Positions 45,196-54,165 of a DNA stretch of 64,000 nt are shown here, one piece after another. The notes under the pieces are model-generated. The model was given only the letters and a program-made list of their open reading frames with translations. It was not told the DNA's origin and made no database searches. The number at the start of each line of letters is the position of its first letter. Within the stretch, counting starts at the first letter, position 1. A program made the translations under genes and the position numbers. The stretch comes from Sorangium cellulosum (GTDB taxonomy: Bacteria; Myxococcota_A; Polyangia; Polyangiales; Polyangiaceae): the NCBI RefSeq assembly GCF_004135735.1, contig NZ_CP012670.1, positions 6,774,501-6,838,500 of the forward strand. The letters are read 5' to 3'.

Positions 45196-46650
45196 CTAAC
45201 CAGGCCACTGCCTGCTGCGGATGTTCTGGAGCTGCCACGGGCGCTCCACGTCGAGCTCTTCGGGGAACAGCTCGCCGCGCCCCTCGAGCGGCGTCCAGTC
45301 CGAGAACTCGCTCGTCATGCGACCGAGATACGGTGACGCGATCTCCAGGCACTCTTCGAAATCGAGCTCGTCGGGCTCCACGACGCCCCGGCGCGGATGA
45401 CGGATAGCCCAGATCATGCCGGCGATCACGCCAGCGGCGACCTGCAGGCTCGTCGCGTTCCCGAGGCTCACGCACCGCCGCGCGTCCTCGATCGAGAGCT
45501 GCGAGCCGTACCAGTACGCGTTCCTCGAGTGCCCCGCGAGCAGCACGCCCAGCTCATCCATCCCGCTGACGATATCCGGGCCAAGCCGCCGCCGCGTCGG
45601 CTGCATCTTCCAGCCGCGGCCCTCCAGCTCGAGCGCGGAGAGCATCGCGTCGTCGCACGGGTGGTACACGAACATCACGCTCGGCCGATAGACGAACCGA
45701 TCCCCGTCGCGGAGCGACAGGTAGTCGGCGATCGAGAACACTTCGTCGTGCGTGACGAGCATCCCCTGGAAGCCGCCCAGCGAGGGGACCCAGCTCCGCG
45801 CGAACGTCGCGCCGCCCGGGCGCTCCAGGTACAACGTGCCGGAGCCCGCGCGATGCTCGCGCGCGTGCTTCGGCGTGTGCCGCTCGGCCGTGCCGAACGA
45901 CAGCTCCGAAGGCTGCATGAGCTCATCGACGAAGCCGTCGATCGACCACGTGTTGATGAACTCCCCGTGCCGCTTCGGACGCGAGCTCACCTGCGTGTCG
46001 CGCTCGGAGATCTGGATGCACGTGACCCCCAGATCGCACGCCAGCTGCGCCCACTCCTCCGGCTTCGTCGGCCTTGCGCTGCCGTCACGCAGCTCGCGGT
46101 CGAGATCCAGGAGCGCGCGCTTCACGAAGTGCGATACGAGCCCGGGGTTCGCGCCGTGGGCGACGACGGCCGTCGGCGCGTCGGGGCCGAGCTCGACGGC
46201 GAGATCTCGCACCCTCTCGCGCGCGACGAAGTTCGTGCGCTCGACCATGTCCAGCATCGCGTTGTCGAACACGCCCGGCCAGGGCTCGATCGAGCTGTCG
46301 ACGTACAGCGCGCCCTGCGAAGCACAGAATCGGATCAGATCCATGCTGCCGACGTCGACCGACAGGTTGAGCAGCAGATCTCCCGAGCGAACGTATCTCG
46401 TGAGTATCGCGCGAAGGTTGCTCGGTGTGAGATGGGTGTGCGCGAAGGACGCGCCGCAGTTCTCGGCGACCTTGCGGCCCTGCTCGTCGGCGGAGAGCAC
46501 GACGAGCCCATCGCCCGTGTGGGGTACGTGCCGATGCAACAACGGCAGCACGGTCTGCCCGATGCTGCCGCATCCCACGATCACGATGCGGCCGCCGAAA
46601 TCGATCGAGGACGCTGCCTGTTTTCGCTCCGAGCTCGCGTTCTTGGTCAT
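45196..46650 (-). CDS. hss: Homospermidine synthase
   Basis: 484 residues, close to the family norm (about 477). NAD-dependent; it makes homospermidine from putrescine or from spermidine plus putrescine. FGGRIVIVGCGSIGQTVLPL is the NAD-binding Rossmann turn. VDSSIEPWPGVFDNA, VVAHGANPGLVSHFVKRALL, GEFINTWSIDGFVDELMQPS and LGGFQGMLVTHDEVFSIADY are conserved in the family. It acts in the cytoplasm. With the S-adenosylmethionine decarboxylase at 16.8 kb, the genome can likely make two triamines. The gene stands alone, flanked by relics. Confidence 0.92.
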   Translation of the reverse strand: MTKNASSERKQAASSIDFGGRIVIVGCGSIGQTVLPLLHRHVPHTGDGLVVLSADEQGRKVAENCGASFAHTHLTPSNLRAILTRYVRSGDLLLNLSVDVGSMDLIRFCASQGALYVDSSIEPWPGVFDNAMLDMVERTNFVARERVRDLAVELGPDAPTAVVAHGANPGLVSHFVKRALLDLDRELRDGSARPTKPEEWAQLACDLGVTCIQISERDTQVSSRPKRHGEFINTWSIDGFVDELMQPSELSFGTAERHTPKHAREHRAGSGTLYLERPGGATFARSWVPSLGGFQGMLVTHDEVFSIADYLSLRDGDRFVYRPSVMFVYHPCDDAMLSALELEGRGWKMQPTRRRLGPDIVSGMDELGVLLAGHSRNAYWYGSQLSIEDARRCVSLGNATSLQVAAGVIAGMIWAIRHPRRGVVEPDELDFEECLEIASPYLGRMTSEFSDWTPLEGRGELFPEELDVERPWQLQNIRSRQWPG

Positions 46651-46862
46651 CTCACCGTGTTTCGAATCAATTCGCCTTCATTGCACGACGGAGCGTATCC
46701 ATCGTGTCCGAGCCACCCTGCGCTCTCGGTGCGTACAGTCACCTGCCCCTCGCCCCGCGCGGGCCTGGGCTCACGGGCGTTGTTGCGAGGACCACGCCGC
46801 CTCGCGAACCTTTGCTCGCGAGCGAGCGCATGAGGAAGGAGAAGCAAAATATTCGAGGATGT

Positions 46863-47111
46863 CAAGGGGGTGGGGCAAACAGGACGATCCGGAGATCGTC
46901 AAGGGCGAATTACCGCGCTCCCCTGGCTCGATCTCGACAAAAAGGGCATGGATCCACCGCCGCGGGAACCGCTGTCCGGTCGGCCGTGACGCGCGCTTGA
47001 CGGTGGTCGAGGGCGGCGGAACGATCTCGGCCGCCGAGAGGCGGCTTCCGGGAGCGATGGGAGGGGGACAAACCGCCTTCAACTACATCGCAGCGGCCCG
47101 AGGAGCGCACT
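46863..47111. repeat. Dispersed repeat, copy B (249 bp)
   Basis: Second copy of the element at 40383-40675, same orientation, with the same outer ends (CAAGGGGGTGGGG... and ...GGAGCGCACT). It lacks about 45 bases present in copy A. It lies 130 bp upstream of the permease gene and could carry or disturb that promoter. Confidence 0.8.
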
Positions 47112-47240
47112 CGGAGGAGCGGACGGCTCCCGGGAGAGCCCTGCGGCGCCGCCCCGGCCCGATGAAATCGAGCGACGCGGCGTGGTACGCTCGCCCGACA
47201 CGTCGCTGAAACAGGGTGTGGCGATCATCGGAGGACGCTC

Positions 47241-48752
47241 ATGGCCGAGAACAAAGTCGGTGGTGTCACGTACGAGCACGCCGGTGCCGAGTACTTCGAG
47301 AAGCGTCAGCTGAAGCGGCACGCCCGCATCGGATCGCTCTGGGCCCTCGGCGTCGGCGCGGTGATCTCCGGCCATTTCTCCGGCTGGAACCTGGGCGTCG
47401 CGTCCGGCGGCTGGGGAGGCATGCTCCTGGCCGCGCTGATCATCGCGGTCATGTACCTCGGGCTCAGCTTCTCCCTGGCGGAGATGTCGCCGGCGATGCC
47501 GCACACCGGCGGCGCGTACTCGTTCGCGCGCAGCGCGATGGGGCCGTGGGGCGGCTTCATCACGGGGCTGGCCGAGACCATCGAGTACATCATCACGCCC
47601 GCGGTCATCGTCTTCTTCTTGGGCTCGTACCTGACGAGCATCTTCGAGACCGGCGCGGAGCTGCAGCCCCTCTGGTGGATCGGGGCGTACTTCCTGTTCG
47701 TGCTGCTCAACTGCTGGGGGGTGGCGGTCTCCTTTCGGGTCTCGGTGGTGGTGACGCTGCTCGCGCTGCTCGTGCTCGTGGTGTTTTACGCGAGCGCGCT
47801 GCCTCAGGCGGATTTCGGGCGCTGGGCGCTCAACATCGCCGCGGGGCCCGACGGCAAGCCCGTCGAGCTCCCGGAGGGCCACGGGGCGTTCCTGCCGTTC
47901 GGGTGGTCCGGGGTCCTCGCGGCCATGCCGTTCGCCGTCTGGCTCTACCTCGCGATCGAGGAGCTGCCGCTCGCGGCGGAGGAGTCGCACGATCCCAAGC
48001 GGGACATGCCCAAGGGGCTGATGCTCGGCATCGCGACGCTGATCACCTCCGCGATGCTCGTCACCTTCTGCAACGCGTCGATCGGCGGCCACGCGCAGGG
48101 GCAGCTGCGCGGCGCGTTCTCGCTGGGCACGTCGGCCGAGCCGCTGCTGGACGGCTTCCGGACGCTCTACGGCACGGGCATCGCCAAGCTCCTGTCGCTG
48201 TTCGCCGTGGTCGGGCTCGTCGCGAGCTTCCACACCATCCTCTTCGCCTACGGCAGGCAGATCTATTCGCTGTCGCGCGCCGGCTACTATCCGCGCTTCA
48301 TGTCGCTCACGGGCGCCGTGAGCAAGACGCCGCACGTCGCGCTCGTGACGGGCGCCCTCGCCGGCCTCGCGGTGCTGCTCACGGTGTGGTTCTCGCGCGG
48401 CGCGGAGGAGGGCGGGGCCATCATCGGCGGGACGCTGCTCAACATGGCCGTGTTCGGCGCGATGCTGTCGTACGCCTTTCAGGGGCTGTCCTTCATCCTC
48501 CTGCGGATCAAGATGCCGAACCTCGAGCGGCCCTACAAGAGCCCGTTCGGCGTCCCCGGGGCCGCGGCGACGATCGCGATCGCGCTCGTGACGCTCTACC
48601 AGCAGCTGCAAGATCCGGCCTATCTCAAGGGCGTGTACGCGGCGCTCGGCTGGTACGTGGCGGGCATCCTGTACTTCGCGCTCGTCGGGCGGCACCGGCT
48701 GGTGCTGTCGCCGGAGGAGCGGTTCGCGCTGGAGGGGAAGGAGGCGGCGTGA
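47241..48752 (+). CDS. eat: Ethanolamine/amino-acid permease of the APC family
   Basis: 503 residues with about 12 membrane helices. The N-terminus HARIGSLWALGVGAVISGHF and SGWNLGVASGGWGGML matches the ethanolamine-permease branch. AEMSPAMPHTGGAYSFARSA and EELPLAAEESHDPKRDMPKG are APC consensus parts; the EE(L/M)PLAAEE motif on helix 6 is typical of Eat. It would import ethanolamine, a phospholipid breakdown product. No eut genes lie near. ATG 47241 follows CGGAGGACGCTC. Fate of the nitrogen is unknown here. Confidence 0.85.
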   Translation: MAENKVGGVTYEHAGAEYFEKRQLKRHARIGSLWALGVGAVISGHFSGWNLGVASGGWGGMLLAALIIAVMYLGLSFSLAEMSPAMPHTGGAYSFARSAMGPWGGFITGLAETIEYIITPAVIVFFLGSYLTSIFETGAELQPLWWIGAYFLFVLLNCWGVAVSFRVSVVVTLLALLVLVVFYASALPQADFGRWALNIAAGPDGKPVELPEGHGAFLPFGWSGVLAAMPFAVWLYLAIEELPLAAEESHDPKRDMPKGLMLGIATLITSAMLVTFCNASIGGHAQGQLRGAFSLGTSAEPLLDGFRTLYGTGIAKLLSLFAVVGLVASFHTILFAYGRQIYSLSRAGYYPRFMSLTGAVSKTPHVALVTGALAGLAVLLTVWFSRGAEEGGAIIGGTLLNMAVFGAMLSYAFQGLSFILLRIKMPNLERPYKSPFGVPGAAATIAIALVTLYQQLQDPAYLKGVYAALGWYVAGILYFALVGRHRLVLSPEERFALEGKEAA

Positions 48753-49187
48753 GGTTTTGCCGATTCAAGCGGTCGTGGTCGCAGCTTCCCGTCGCCGAGC
48801 GCCGCCACGTCGATCTGCTCCTCGCGGCGCTGCTGCGCGCCGTTCACCGGTCCGAGGTCGGAGGCCGGCCGCGGCGGACGCCTGCGCTTGCTCCGAGCTC
48901 CGCGGCGATATGCGTCCTCCGTCGCTCATCCATCGCCGGCGCGAGCGGCGCGCGCGCGGCTCGCGCGTCGCACCACGAGGGTTCCGCTCGCGATCAGCGC
49001 CTCGAGCAACGGGCGGATCGGCTCGGACGTGTACCGGTCCCCCGTGCCTGCCGGTCGCGCCCGTGCCCGGCGCCCGTCCTCGGCGGCGCGGAGCGCGTCG
49101 GCGATGGCGCAGAACCCCGGTGGCCACCACGACGCCGAGGCGCGGGTGCACCGCGGCGTCCGCGCCCTCGCAGCGGAGGGCGTCGTG
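48753..49187. other. Gene-free mosaic region
   Basis: About 435 bp with only incoherent frames. A minus-strand piece (RYTSEPIRPLLEALIASGTL in one frame) hints at a lost gene, but nothing can be assigned. It leads directly into the IS91 fragment. Confidence 0.35.
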
Positions 49188-49745
49188 GCTCGCCGTGGCC
49201 GGCGGCTACGCGGCGTCGACGTCGAACGTCATCTGCTCGTCGGTCGGCTCACGCGCAGCAGCGCGCGGGGGTGGCGCCGTAGCAAGCCCGAGGTGGGCCG
49301 AGATCTTGGTGACGGCTCCGCGGTCGGTCACGCTCGCGAGGATCTTCAAGCGCCCCTCGCACCCGGGACACTGGAGGGAGTCGGCGCCGAAGGTCCGGCG
49401 GAGAAGAAGATGCCAGTCGATGCGGCCCGATTCGGCGAAGAGCGCGCCGTCGAGCAAGCGCCCCCAATGCGCGACGGCGATGCTCGTGGGCATCACGACG
49501 TGGGGCGTTGGCGAGAGCAGCGACGCGGCGGGCGGCGCCGGCGCTTCGTTCTCCGTCGGCTCTGGCGCCGTGGTGCGCTCGCGCGCCGGTGCTTTCTCGT
49601 CCGCCTTTGCGTCGTCACACGCCTTGCTCTTCGCGAGCTGCGTGCCGCCTGCGGGCGCCCTCGGCGTCACGAGCGGGCGCCACGTCGAGCGGGCAGCGAA
49701 GACACCGTGGTAGGTGATGGTCGGGTAGAAGGGTGGAGGTATCAA
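49188..49745 (-). mobile_element. IS91-type transposase, C-terminal relic
   Basis: The minus strand from 49745 to 49206 encodes ITYHGVFAARSTWRPLVTP, then WGRLLDGALFAESGRIDWHL, LLRRTFGADSLQCPGCEGRL and KILASVTDRGAVTKISAHLG. The YHGVxAxxxxxRxxVVP block and the CPxCxGRLxhLA zinc-like block are the C-terminal part of Y2-type (IS91) transposases. The catalytic HUH and double-Tyr region is missing, so it is dead. The last 160 bp recur at 39338-39497. Confidence 0.75.
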
Positions 49746-49795
49746 GGCCGCGAGGCAGCCCGCGGGTGCTGGAACACCCCGGGCTGCGCGGCGAG

Positions 49796-50140
49796 CTACC
49801 TACATGAGCAGGTGTACGAGCTTATTTCGTCGTTCCAGGAACTTCCGACATAGGGCACGTCGCCAGAAAATGAAGCCTGTGGCCCGCGATAATTCGCATG
49901 CTTCCACACATTCAGAACACAACCAGGCTTCACCCTCACCGACGAAATGACGTCGTTCCACAGATTTCCGACGAATGCATCGCGACCGGTGGACACTCCC
50001 CTCCGCTCGCCCTTGAAATCTCTGTGTTCATAGATGGTCGCGCATGTTCGCGCAAATGCGGGAGATGACATTCCCATGATCCCGACGGAGAGCAGGCATG
50101 CAAATGAGAGGCTTGTCGCGGAGCGGCGATGCGTGTTCAT
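49796..50140 (-). CDS. Secreted beta/gamma-crystallin, protein S-like
   Basis: 114 residues from ATG 50140, preceded by AGGAGGAACTC. A signal peptide ends at AFA (residue 30). The mature part is one domain of two Greek-key motifs. Each carries the Ca2+ box (N/D)(N/D)xx(S/T)S: WNDVISS (61-67) and WNDEISS (102-108). CATIYEHRDFKGERRGVSTG and LNVWKHANYRGPQASFSGDV are the YxxxxxxG-type strands. Myxobacterial protein S, the spore-coat protein, is a two-domain relative. Lower GC than most neighbours hints at acquisition. A secreted Ca2+-binding or coat protein is likely. Confidence 0.82.
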   Translation of the reverse strand: MNTHRRSATSLSFACLLSVGIMGMSSPAFARTCATIYEHRDFKGERRGVSTGRDAFVGNLWNDVISSVRVKPGCVLNVWKHANYRGPQASFSGDVPYVGSSWNDEISSYTCSCR

Positions 50141-50380
50141 GAGTTCCTCCTGGCGTCCGCCTGGCATCAGGCATGCCATACTGCTGTGAGCGCAGCTATC
50201 ACGCGCGGTCGATCTTGCACGAGCAGTTCGGATGTCGGGCGGTTGCCAAATTAGGTAAGGATCCCCCCCGGGGAAGCCGGGGGCCTTCGGAGCAGGGGCC
50301 GCTCAAAGCGGAGGGATCGTGGGTCGCTCACGAGCGGCCTGGCGAGCCTCACCCTGCGCGACCTGCTCCACGGCGGCGAG

Positions 50381-50725
50381 GTGCGCGTCCGCGAGCGAGC
50401 CGGCTCGCGTTCCCTCCACTCCTGGGATCGAGTCGCCGCTCGCGTGGAGCAGAAGGGTGCCTCCGGCGAGCCCGAGATCGACGGAGGCATCTTCCCGATC
50501 CTGCCCCGCCTGCGCGATCCGCTGGTCGAGCCGGACGATGTGGCGGAAGCGCGGACACTCCGCAGGCCGAAGGAGACTCCGATGTCCGATGCCCATCAGC
50601 CGAACCGCGCTCTGGCCGCGCTGTGGAGCGATGTCAGCGGGCGCATTTGGGTGGAAATGCAGCGAGTGCTCGATGACATGCTGGCGCCGCTCGCGGCGCC
50701 GCTCCTGGACGGCGCACGTCGGCGC
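50381..50725 (+). pseudogene. Unassigned truncated ORF
   Basis: In-frame reading from ATG 50381 (with related sequence from about 50338) gives RERAGSRSLHSWDRVAARVE, GGIFPILPRLRDPLVEPDDV and RALAALWSDVSGRIWVEMQR, then VLDDMLAPLAAPLL. It has a gene-like composition and no stop, but at 50726 it passes antisense into the duplicated RibD-like fragment. No family is recognised. A truncated gene is the likeliest reading. Confidence 0.4.
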
Positions 50726-50870
50726 ACCTCGACGCCGCGCGCCCCGAGCCGCGCCCGCGCCCCGTCCGGCGCGCGCCCCCGGGCGCCGAGGACGAGCACG
50801 CGCCCGCCGCCCGGTTGCCCCCGGCTCGCCGACGCGAGCAGGCGCGCGCCGTCGGGCAGGTCGAGGGCGC
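50726..50870 (-). pseudogene. 145-bp duplicate of the RibD-like reductase gene
   Basis: Colinear with 38715-38859 with five mismatches in 145 bases and no gaps. It encodes ALDLPDGARLLASASRGQPG then GGRVLVLGARGRAPDGARAR. Right after it, a stretch like the GCGCGGCGGGAGCGGACGCG repeat upstream of the parent gene follows, as if the middle had been deleted. It is non-functional. Confidence 0.8.
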
Positions 50871-50969
50871 ACGCGCGCGGCGGGGGCGGACGCGCGCCCT
50901 GCGGGATCGAACGCGCGCGGGCCCCTCTCACCGGACTGGACCTGTGAAAAGAGAGGATGCCTGTGAGCG

Positions 50970-51875
50970 TCAAGGTCGTTGTTGCCGGGTGGCGAGGTAC
51001 AGCCCCGAAAGGACCAGGGCCGCGCCGATCCAGTGGTGCGCCGCGAAGGCCTCGCCGAGGAACAGCCAGGCCATCACGGCGGTGTAGATGGGCGCGAGAT
51101 AGAGCATCAGCCCGGCGCGGCTCGGGCCCAGGTGCTTGGTGACGTAGCTGTAGGTGGCATAGGCGCCGGCGCCCGGCACGACGACCAGGGTGAGGACGGC
51201 CGCCACCGTGCGGGCGTCGAAGACCGGCGGGCCCTGCTCGACCAGCTCCCAGGCGAGGAGGGGCAGCATCACGATCACGCCGGCCGCGGCGATGGCGGTC
51301 AGCCGGGCGTTGACGCCGAGGGCGCTGGGCCAGCGCTTCAGCAGCACGGCGTAGAGCGCCCACGACATGGCGGCGACCAGGATCAGCAGGTCGCCGGCGC
51401 TGAAGCTCAAGCGGAGCAGCGTCGCCGGATCGCCGCGCAGCACGATGACCAGCACGCCACAGAGCGCCAGCGCCGCGCCGAGCGCCTGGCGCAGGCTCAG
51501 GCGCTCGCCGAACATGGCGCGCGAGAGCAGGAGGATGCCGATCGGCGAGAAGGAGTAGAGCAGGCCGATGTTGGTCGCCGTGGTGCTGGCCGCGGCGAGA
51601 TAGACGCCGGCGCCGCAGATGCCCATTCCGAGCAGGCCGAGGACGAGCAGGCCGCGCCACTCGCGGGCCAGCGCGGCGCGGCGCTGGCGCAGCTCGGCGC
51701 CGCAGAAGGGCAGCAGCAGCAGCACGACGCCGGCCCAGCGCAGCTCGGCCAGCGCCACCGGCGGGATGAAGTCGGCGGTGGCGCGCGCCAGCACCATGTT
51801 GGTGGCGAACATGGCGGGCGTGAGGAACAGCAGGACATGGGCGATGCGCCGGTCGCGGCCGGAGGCGGAGTCCAT
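50970..51875 (-). CDS. EamA/DMT-family transporter
   Basis: 301 residues, ten predicted membrane helices in two EamA halves: HVLLFLTPAMFATNMVLARA, AELRWAGVVLLLLPFCGAEL, LLILVAAMSWALYAVLLKRW and LMLYLAPIYTAVMAWLFLGE. It fits an inner-membrane exporter of metabolites or drugs, of the RhaT/YdcZ-like group. The start at 51875 (MDSASGRDRR) begins just before the first helix. Divergent from the Fe-S protein gene, with 21-bp repeats between. Confidence 0.85.
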   Translation of the reverse strand: MDSASGRDRRIAHVLLFLTPAMFATNMVLARATADFIPPVALAELRWAGVVLLLLPFCGAELRQRRAALAREWRGLLVLGLLGMGICGAGVYLAAASTTATNIGLLYSFSPIGILLLSRAMFGERLSLRQALGAALALCGVLVIVLRGDPATLLRLSFSAGDLLILVAAMSWALYAVLLKRWPSALGVNARLTAIAAAGVIVMLPLLAWELVEQGPPVFDARTVAAVLTLVVVPGAGAYATYSYVTKHLGPSRAGLMLYLAPIYTAVMAWLFLGEAFAAHHWIGAALVLSGLYLATRQQRP

Positions 51876-52019
51876 CGTCGCGCAGACTAGTACGTTGTCC
51901 CCCGGAGCGCGCCGGCCGGGCCCGCCGCTCCAGCTCGCGAGGCGGACACGACCGATCCGGAGTAACCCAGCACACCCATCACGGCCTCCGGCGCGCGTCC
52001 GCGGGACCTTCCGGCGCGC

Positions 52020-52082
52020 GACGGAAGCTCTCGTCTGGGCGACGGAAGCTCTCGTCTGGGCGACGGAAGCTCTCGTCTGGGC
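52020..52082. repeat. Three 21-bp tandem repeats between divergent genes
   Basis: GACGGAAGCTCTCGTCTGGG plus C repeats three times, exactly, at 52020, 52041 and 52062, followed by a partial copy. It lies in the 295-bp gap between the DMT gene (minus) and the Fe-S protein gene (plus). Confidence 0.85.
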
Positions 52083-52170
52083 GACGGAGGGCTCTCTTCC
52101 GGCGACGGGAGCCTTTGCGCGGCCCACCTCCCGCTTGCGGCGCGGGGCCGCGCGCTCTAAGCGGGCGGCG

Positions 52171-52866
52171 ATGCCGATCGGCTGGCCTGAGCTCACGGCG
52201 CGCTGCGAGCGCGCGGGTATCCCGCTGCGCGGAGGGTTCCACCCCGGCGAGGGGGACGGCGTCCCCGCGGCCGGGGCGCTCCCCGCGGGGACGCTCGTCC
52301 TGCTCGGCAACGCGGGGCCATCCATGTGGCGCGCGTTCTCGCGCGCCCGCGAGGGCGCCCCCGATCTCGCGCTCGACGACTGGACCCGTACGGTGGTCTC
52401 CGCGCTCGCGGCGGAGCTCGGCGCGACGGCCATTTTCCCCTTCACCGGCCCCCCCTACTGGCCGTTCCAGCGCTGGGCGCAGCGGGCCGAGGCGGTGTAT
52501 CCCTCGCCGCTCGGAATCCTCATCCACCCGCGGTTCGGCCTCTGGCACGGTTACCGCGCCGCGCTCGTCTTCGCAGAGAGGCTCTCGCTCCCGCCGCGCG
52601 AGGACCTGCCGAGCCCCTGCGCGTCCTGCGTCGAAAGGCCCTGTCTCCGCGCCTGTCCGGTGTCCGCGTTCTCCCCTTCCGGCTACGACGTCAAAGCCTG
52701 CATAGGCCACCTCGACGCCGACCCTGCCGCAGAGTGCATGACCCGAGGATGCCAGTCGCGCCGCGCATGCCCGGTCGGACAGGAGGACATCTATCTCGAG
52801 GAACAGCGCCGGTTCCACATGAGGGCGTTCCGGAACGCGGCACCGCCAGAGAGAGGGCGAGAGTAG
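52171..52866 (+). CDS. QueG-like 4Fe-4S protein
   Basis: 231 residues. The N-terminal two thirds resemble the substrate half of epoxyqueuosine-reductase-like proteins (GTLVLLGNAGPSMWRAFSRA, IFPFTGPPYWPFQRWAQRAE). The C-terminal part has two iron-sulfur sets: Cys150, 153, 158, 162 (CASCVERPCLRACPVSAF) and Cys177, 189, 194, 200 (CMTRGCQSRRACPVG). No cobalamin-binding DUF1730 start is obvious and the protein is shorter than QueG (about 350). It may be an electron-transfer or reductase protein for a small molecule. The 42-bp gap to the convergent GST gene says little about function. Confidence 0.72.
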   Translation: MPIGWPELTARCERAGIPLRGGFHPGEGDGVPAAGALPAGTLVLLGNAGPSMWRAFSRAREGAPDLALDDWTRTVVSALAAELGATAIFPFTGPPYWPFQRWAQRAEAVYPSPLGILIHPRFGLWHGYRAALVFAERLSLPPREDLPSPCASCVERPCLRACPVSAFSPSGYDVKACIGHLDADPAAECMTRGCQSRRACPVGQEDIYLEEQRRFHMRAFRNAAPPERGRE

Positions 52867-52910
52867 CGTTGCCAGCGCCACCGCGCCTGCTCCCCGGCGC
52901 CCGGCGTGGC

Positions 52911-53822
52911 TCACGGCTTGCTGACGCGATACCCCTCTCGCGGAAAGTGCACCGCGATCTCCCCCACGGCCGGATCCCGGCGCCGGATCACGATCTCGTC
53001 GGCCGACAGCCTCACCACGACGCCCCGGGTCTCCTCTGGCCCGTAATCGTCGGCGGCGATCGTCACCGCATCTCCCGGCGAGCCCCCCTCTCCTTCGACA
53101 ATCTCGCCTCCGGCGACGTCCTCCGGCTCCGACGCGCGGGCGATCGCGAGCGCCTCGGCGGCGCTCATCGGTCGAACGTCGCCGGGGCCGAACCCCTCGA
53201 TGCGCTTGAACCACGCGGCGAGCGCCGGCCTCGCCTCGACCGCGGCGAAGTGCCGGGCGCTGTGCTTCAGGAACCACACCGGGTGAAAGCACGCCGCGTC
53301 CGCGATCGAGAACGCGTCGCCCAGCAGGAACGGCCGGTCGCGGAGCTGCGCATCCAGCCGATCGAGCGAGAGCAGCGCCTGGCTCAGCGCGTGCGGCGCC
53401 GCCCGGCGCATCGCGTCCTCGCTCAGCGCAGGCGACATCGCCGCGCGATCGACCAGGATGCCGGGCGGAAGATCCTGGAGCCGCTCCACCACCACCGGCG
53501 GCACCGCCTGCGGCATCAGCCGATGATCCGCCCAGTCCTCGATCACCCTCGCCAGCCCGGCCTGGCCTTCCGGGATGCACGCTGGCTCGGGCCGTAGCTG
53601 CTCCAGCCGACGCGCGATGCACGCCGTGTCACAGTAGATGTCCGCTCCGATCTGCAACACCGGGATCCGCCGGTACCCCCCGGTGAGCGGCACGAGCTCC
53701 GGCTTCGGCGCCACCATCGGTTGCTCGACCGATCGCCACGCGATCTTCTTGTACGCGAAGATCCGGCGGATCTTCTCCGCGAAGAGCGACAGCGGATAGT
53801 GATGAAGAATGATCTCGGACAT
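52911..53822 (-). CDS. Glutathione S-transferase-like protein with C-terminal beta domain
   Basis: 303 residues from ATG 53822. GST-N: EIILHHYPLSLFAEKIRRIF, PVLQIGADIYCDTACIARRL (the Ser/Cys and substrate-facing turn, with the proline of xPVL). GST-C: FLLGDAFSIADAACFHPVWF with the conserved Asp. About 85 residues remain beyond a usual GST, including GDAVTIAADDYGPEETRGVV and EIAVHFPREGYRVSKP, which look like a small SH3-like barrel. It probably conjugates or reduces an electrophile. Divergent from the acyl-CoA ligase gene. Confidence 0.8.
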   Translation of the reverse strand: MSEIILHHYPLSLFAEKIRRIFAYKKIAWRSVEQPMVAPKPELVPLTGGYRRIPVLQIGADIYCDTACIARRLEQLRPEPACIPEGQAGLARVIEDWADHRLMPQAVPPVVVERLQDLPPGILVDRAAMSPALSEDAMRRAAPHALSQALLSLDRLDAQLRDRPFLLGDAFSIADAACFHPVWFLKHSARHFAAVEARPALAAWFKRIEGFGPGDVRPMSAAEALAIARASEPEDVAGGEIVEGEGGSPGDAVTIAADDYGPEETRGVVVRLSADEIVIRRRDPAVGEIAVHFPREGYRVSKP

Positions 53823-54165
53823 GGATGACCTCGTACGTTCTCGACCCCTCGGGCCGGCGGTCATTCTGGAGAGGTCGCCCCCGCCGTTCTTGGAAGATCT
53901 TGCGACGCCCCCTCCCCCGCGCGCGCCCAGGCCCTGGACGAGGCCCGCCGGCGCGACGACGCCGGCGCGGCGGCGGCTGGCCGCGCGCGCCGCGAGCGCA
54001 TCCCCGAGATCCTCTGCGCCGCGTCCCCACGATCCTCCGCGCCGCGCGCGCGAGCCGCTAGCCTACGCCTCCGGGGGGGCCGCGCCGCGCCTTCGCGGCG
54101 CCGCGGAGAGCCCTCCTGACCGAGACAGCGCCCCGCGCCCCGCGCGGGACAAGGAGGCACCGCTC
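53823..54165. other. Divergent intergenic region, GST/acyl-CoA ligase
   Basis: About 340 bp without a supported gene; it should hold both promoters. Only GC-rich shadow frames were seen. Confidence 0.4.

Noticed and set aside
50265..50286. Short GC hairpin after the crystallin region (CCCCCCGG with CCGGGGG)
   Set aside because: No gene ends next to it on the plus strand, and such stems are frequent by chance at this base composition.
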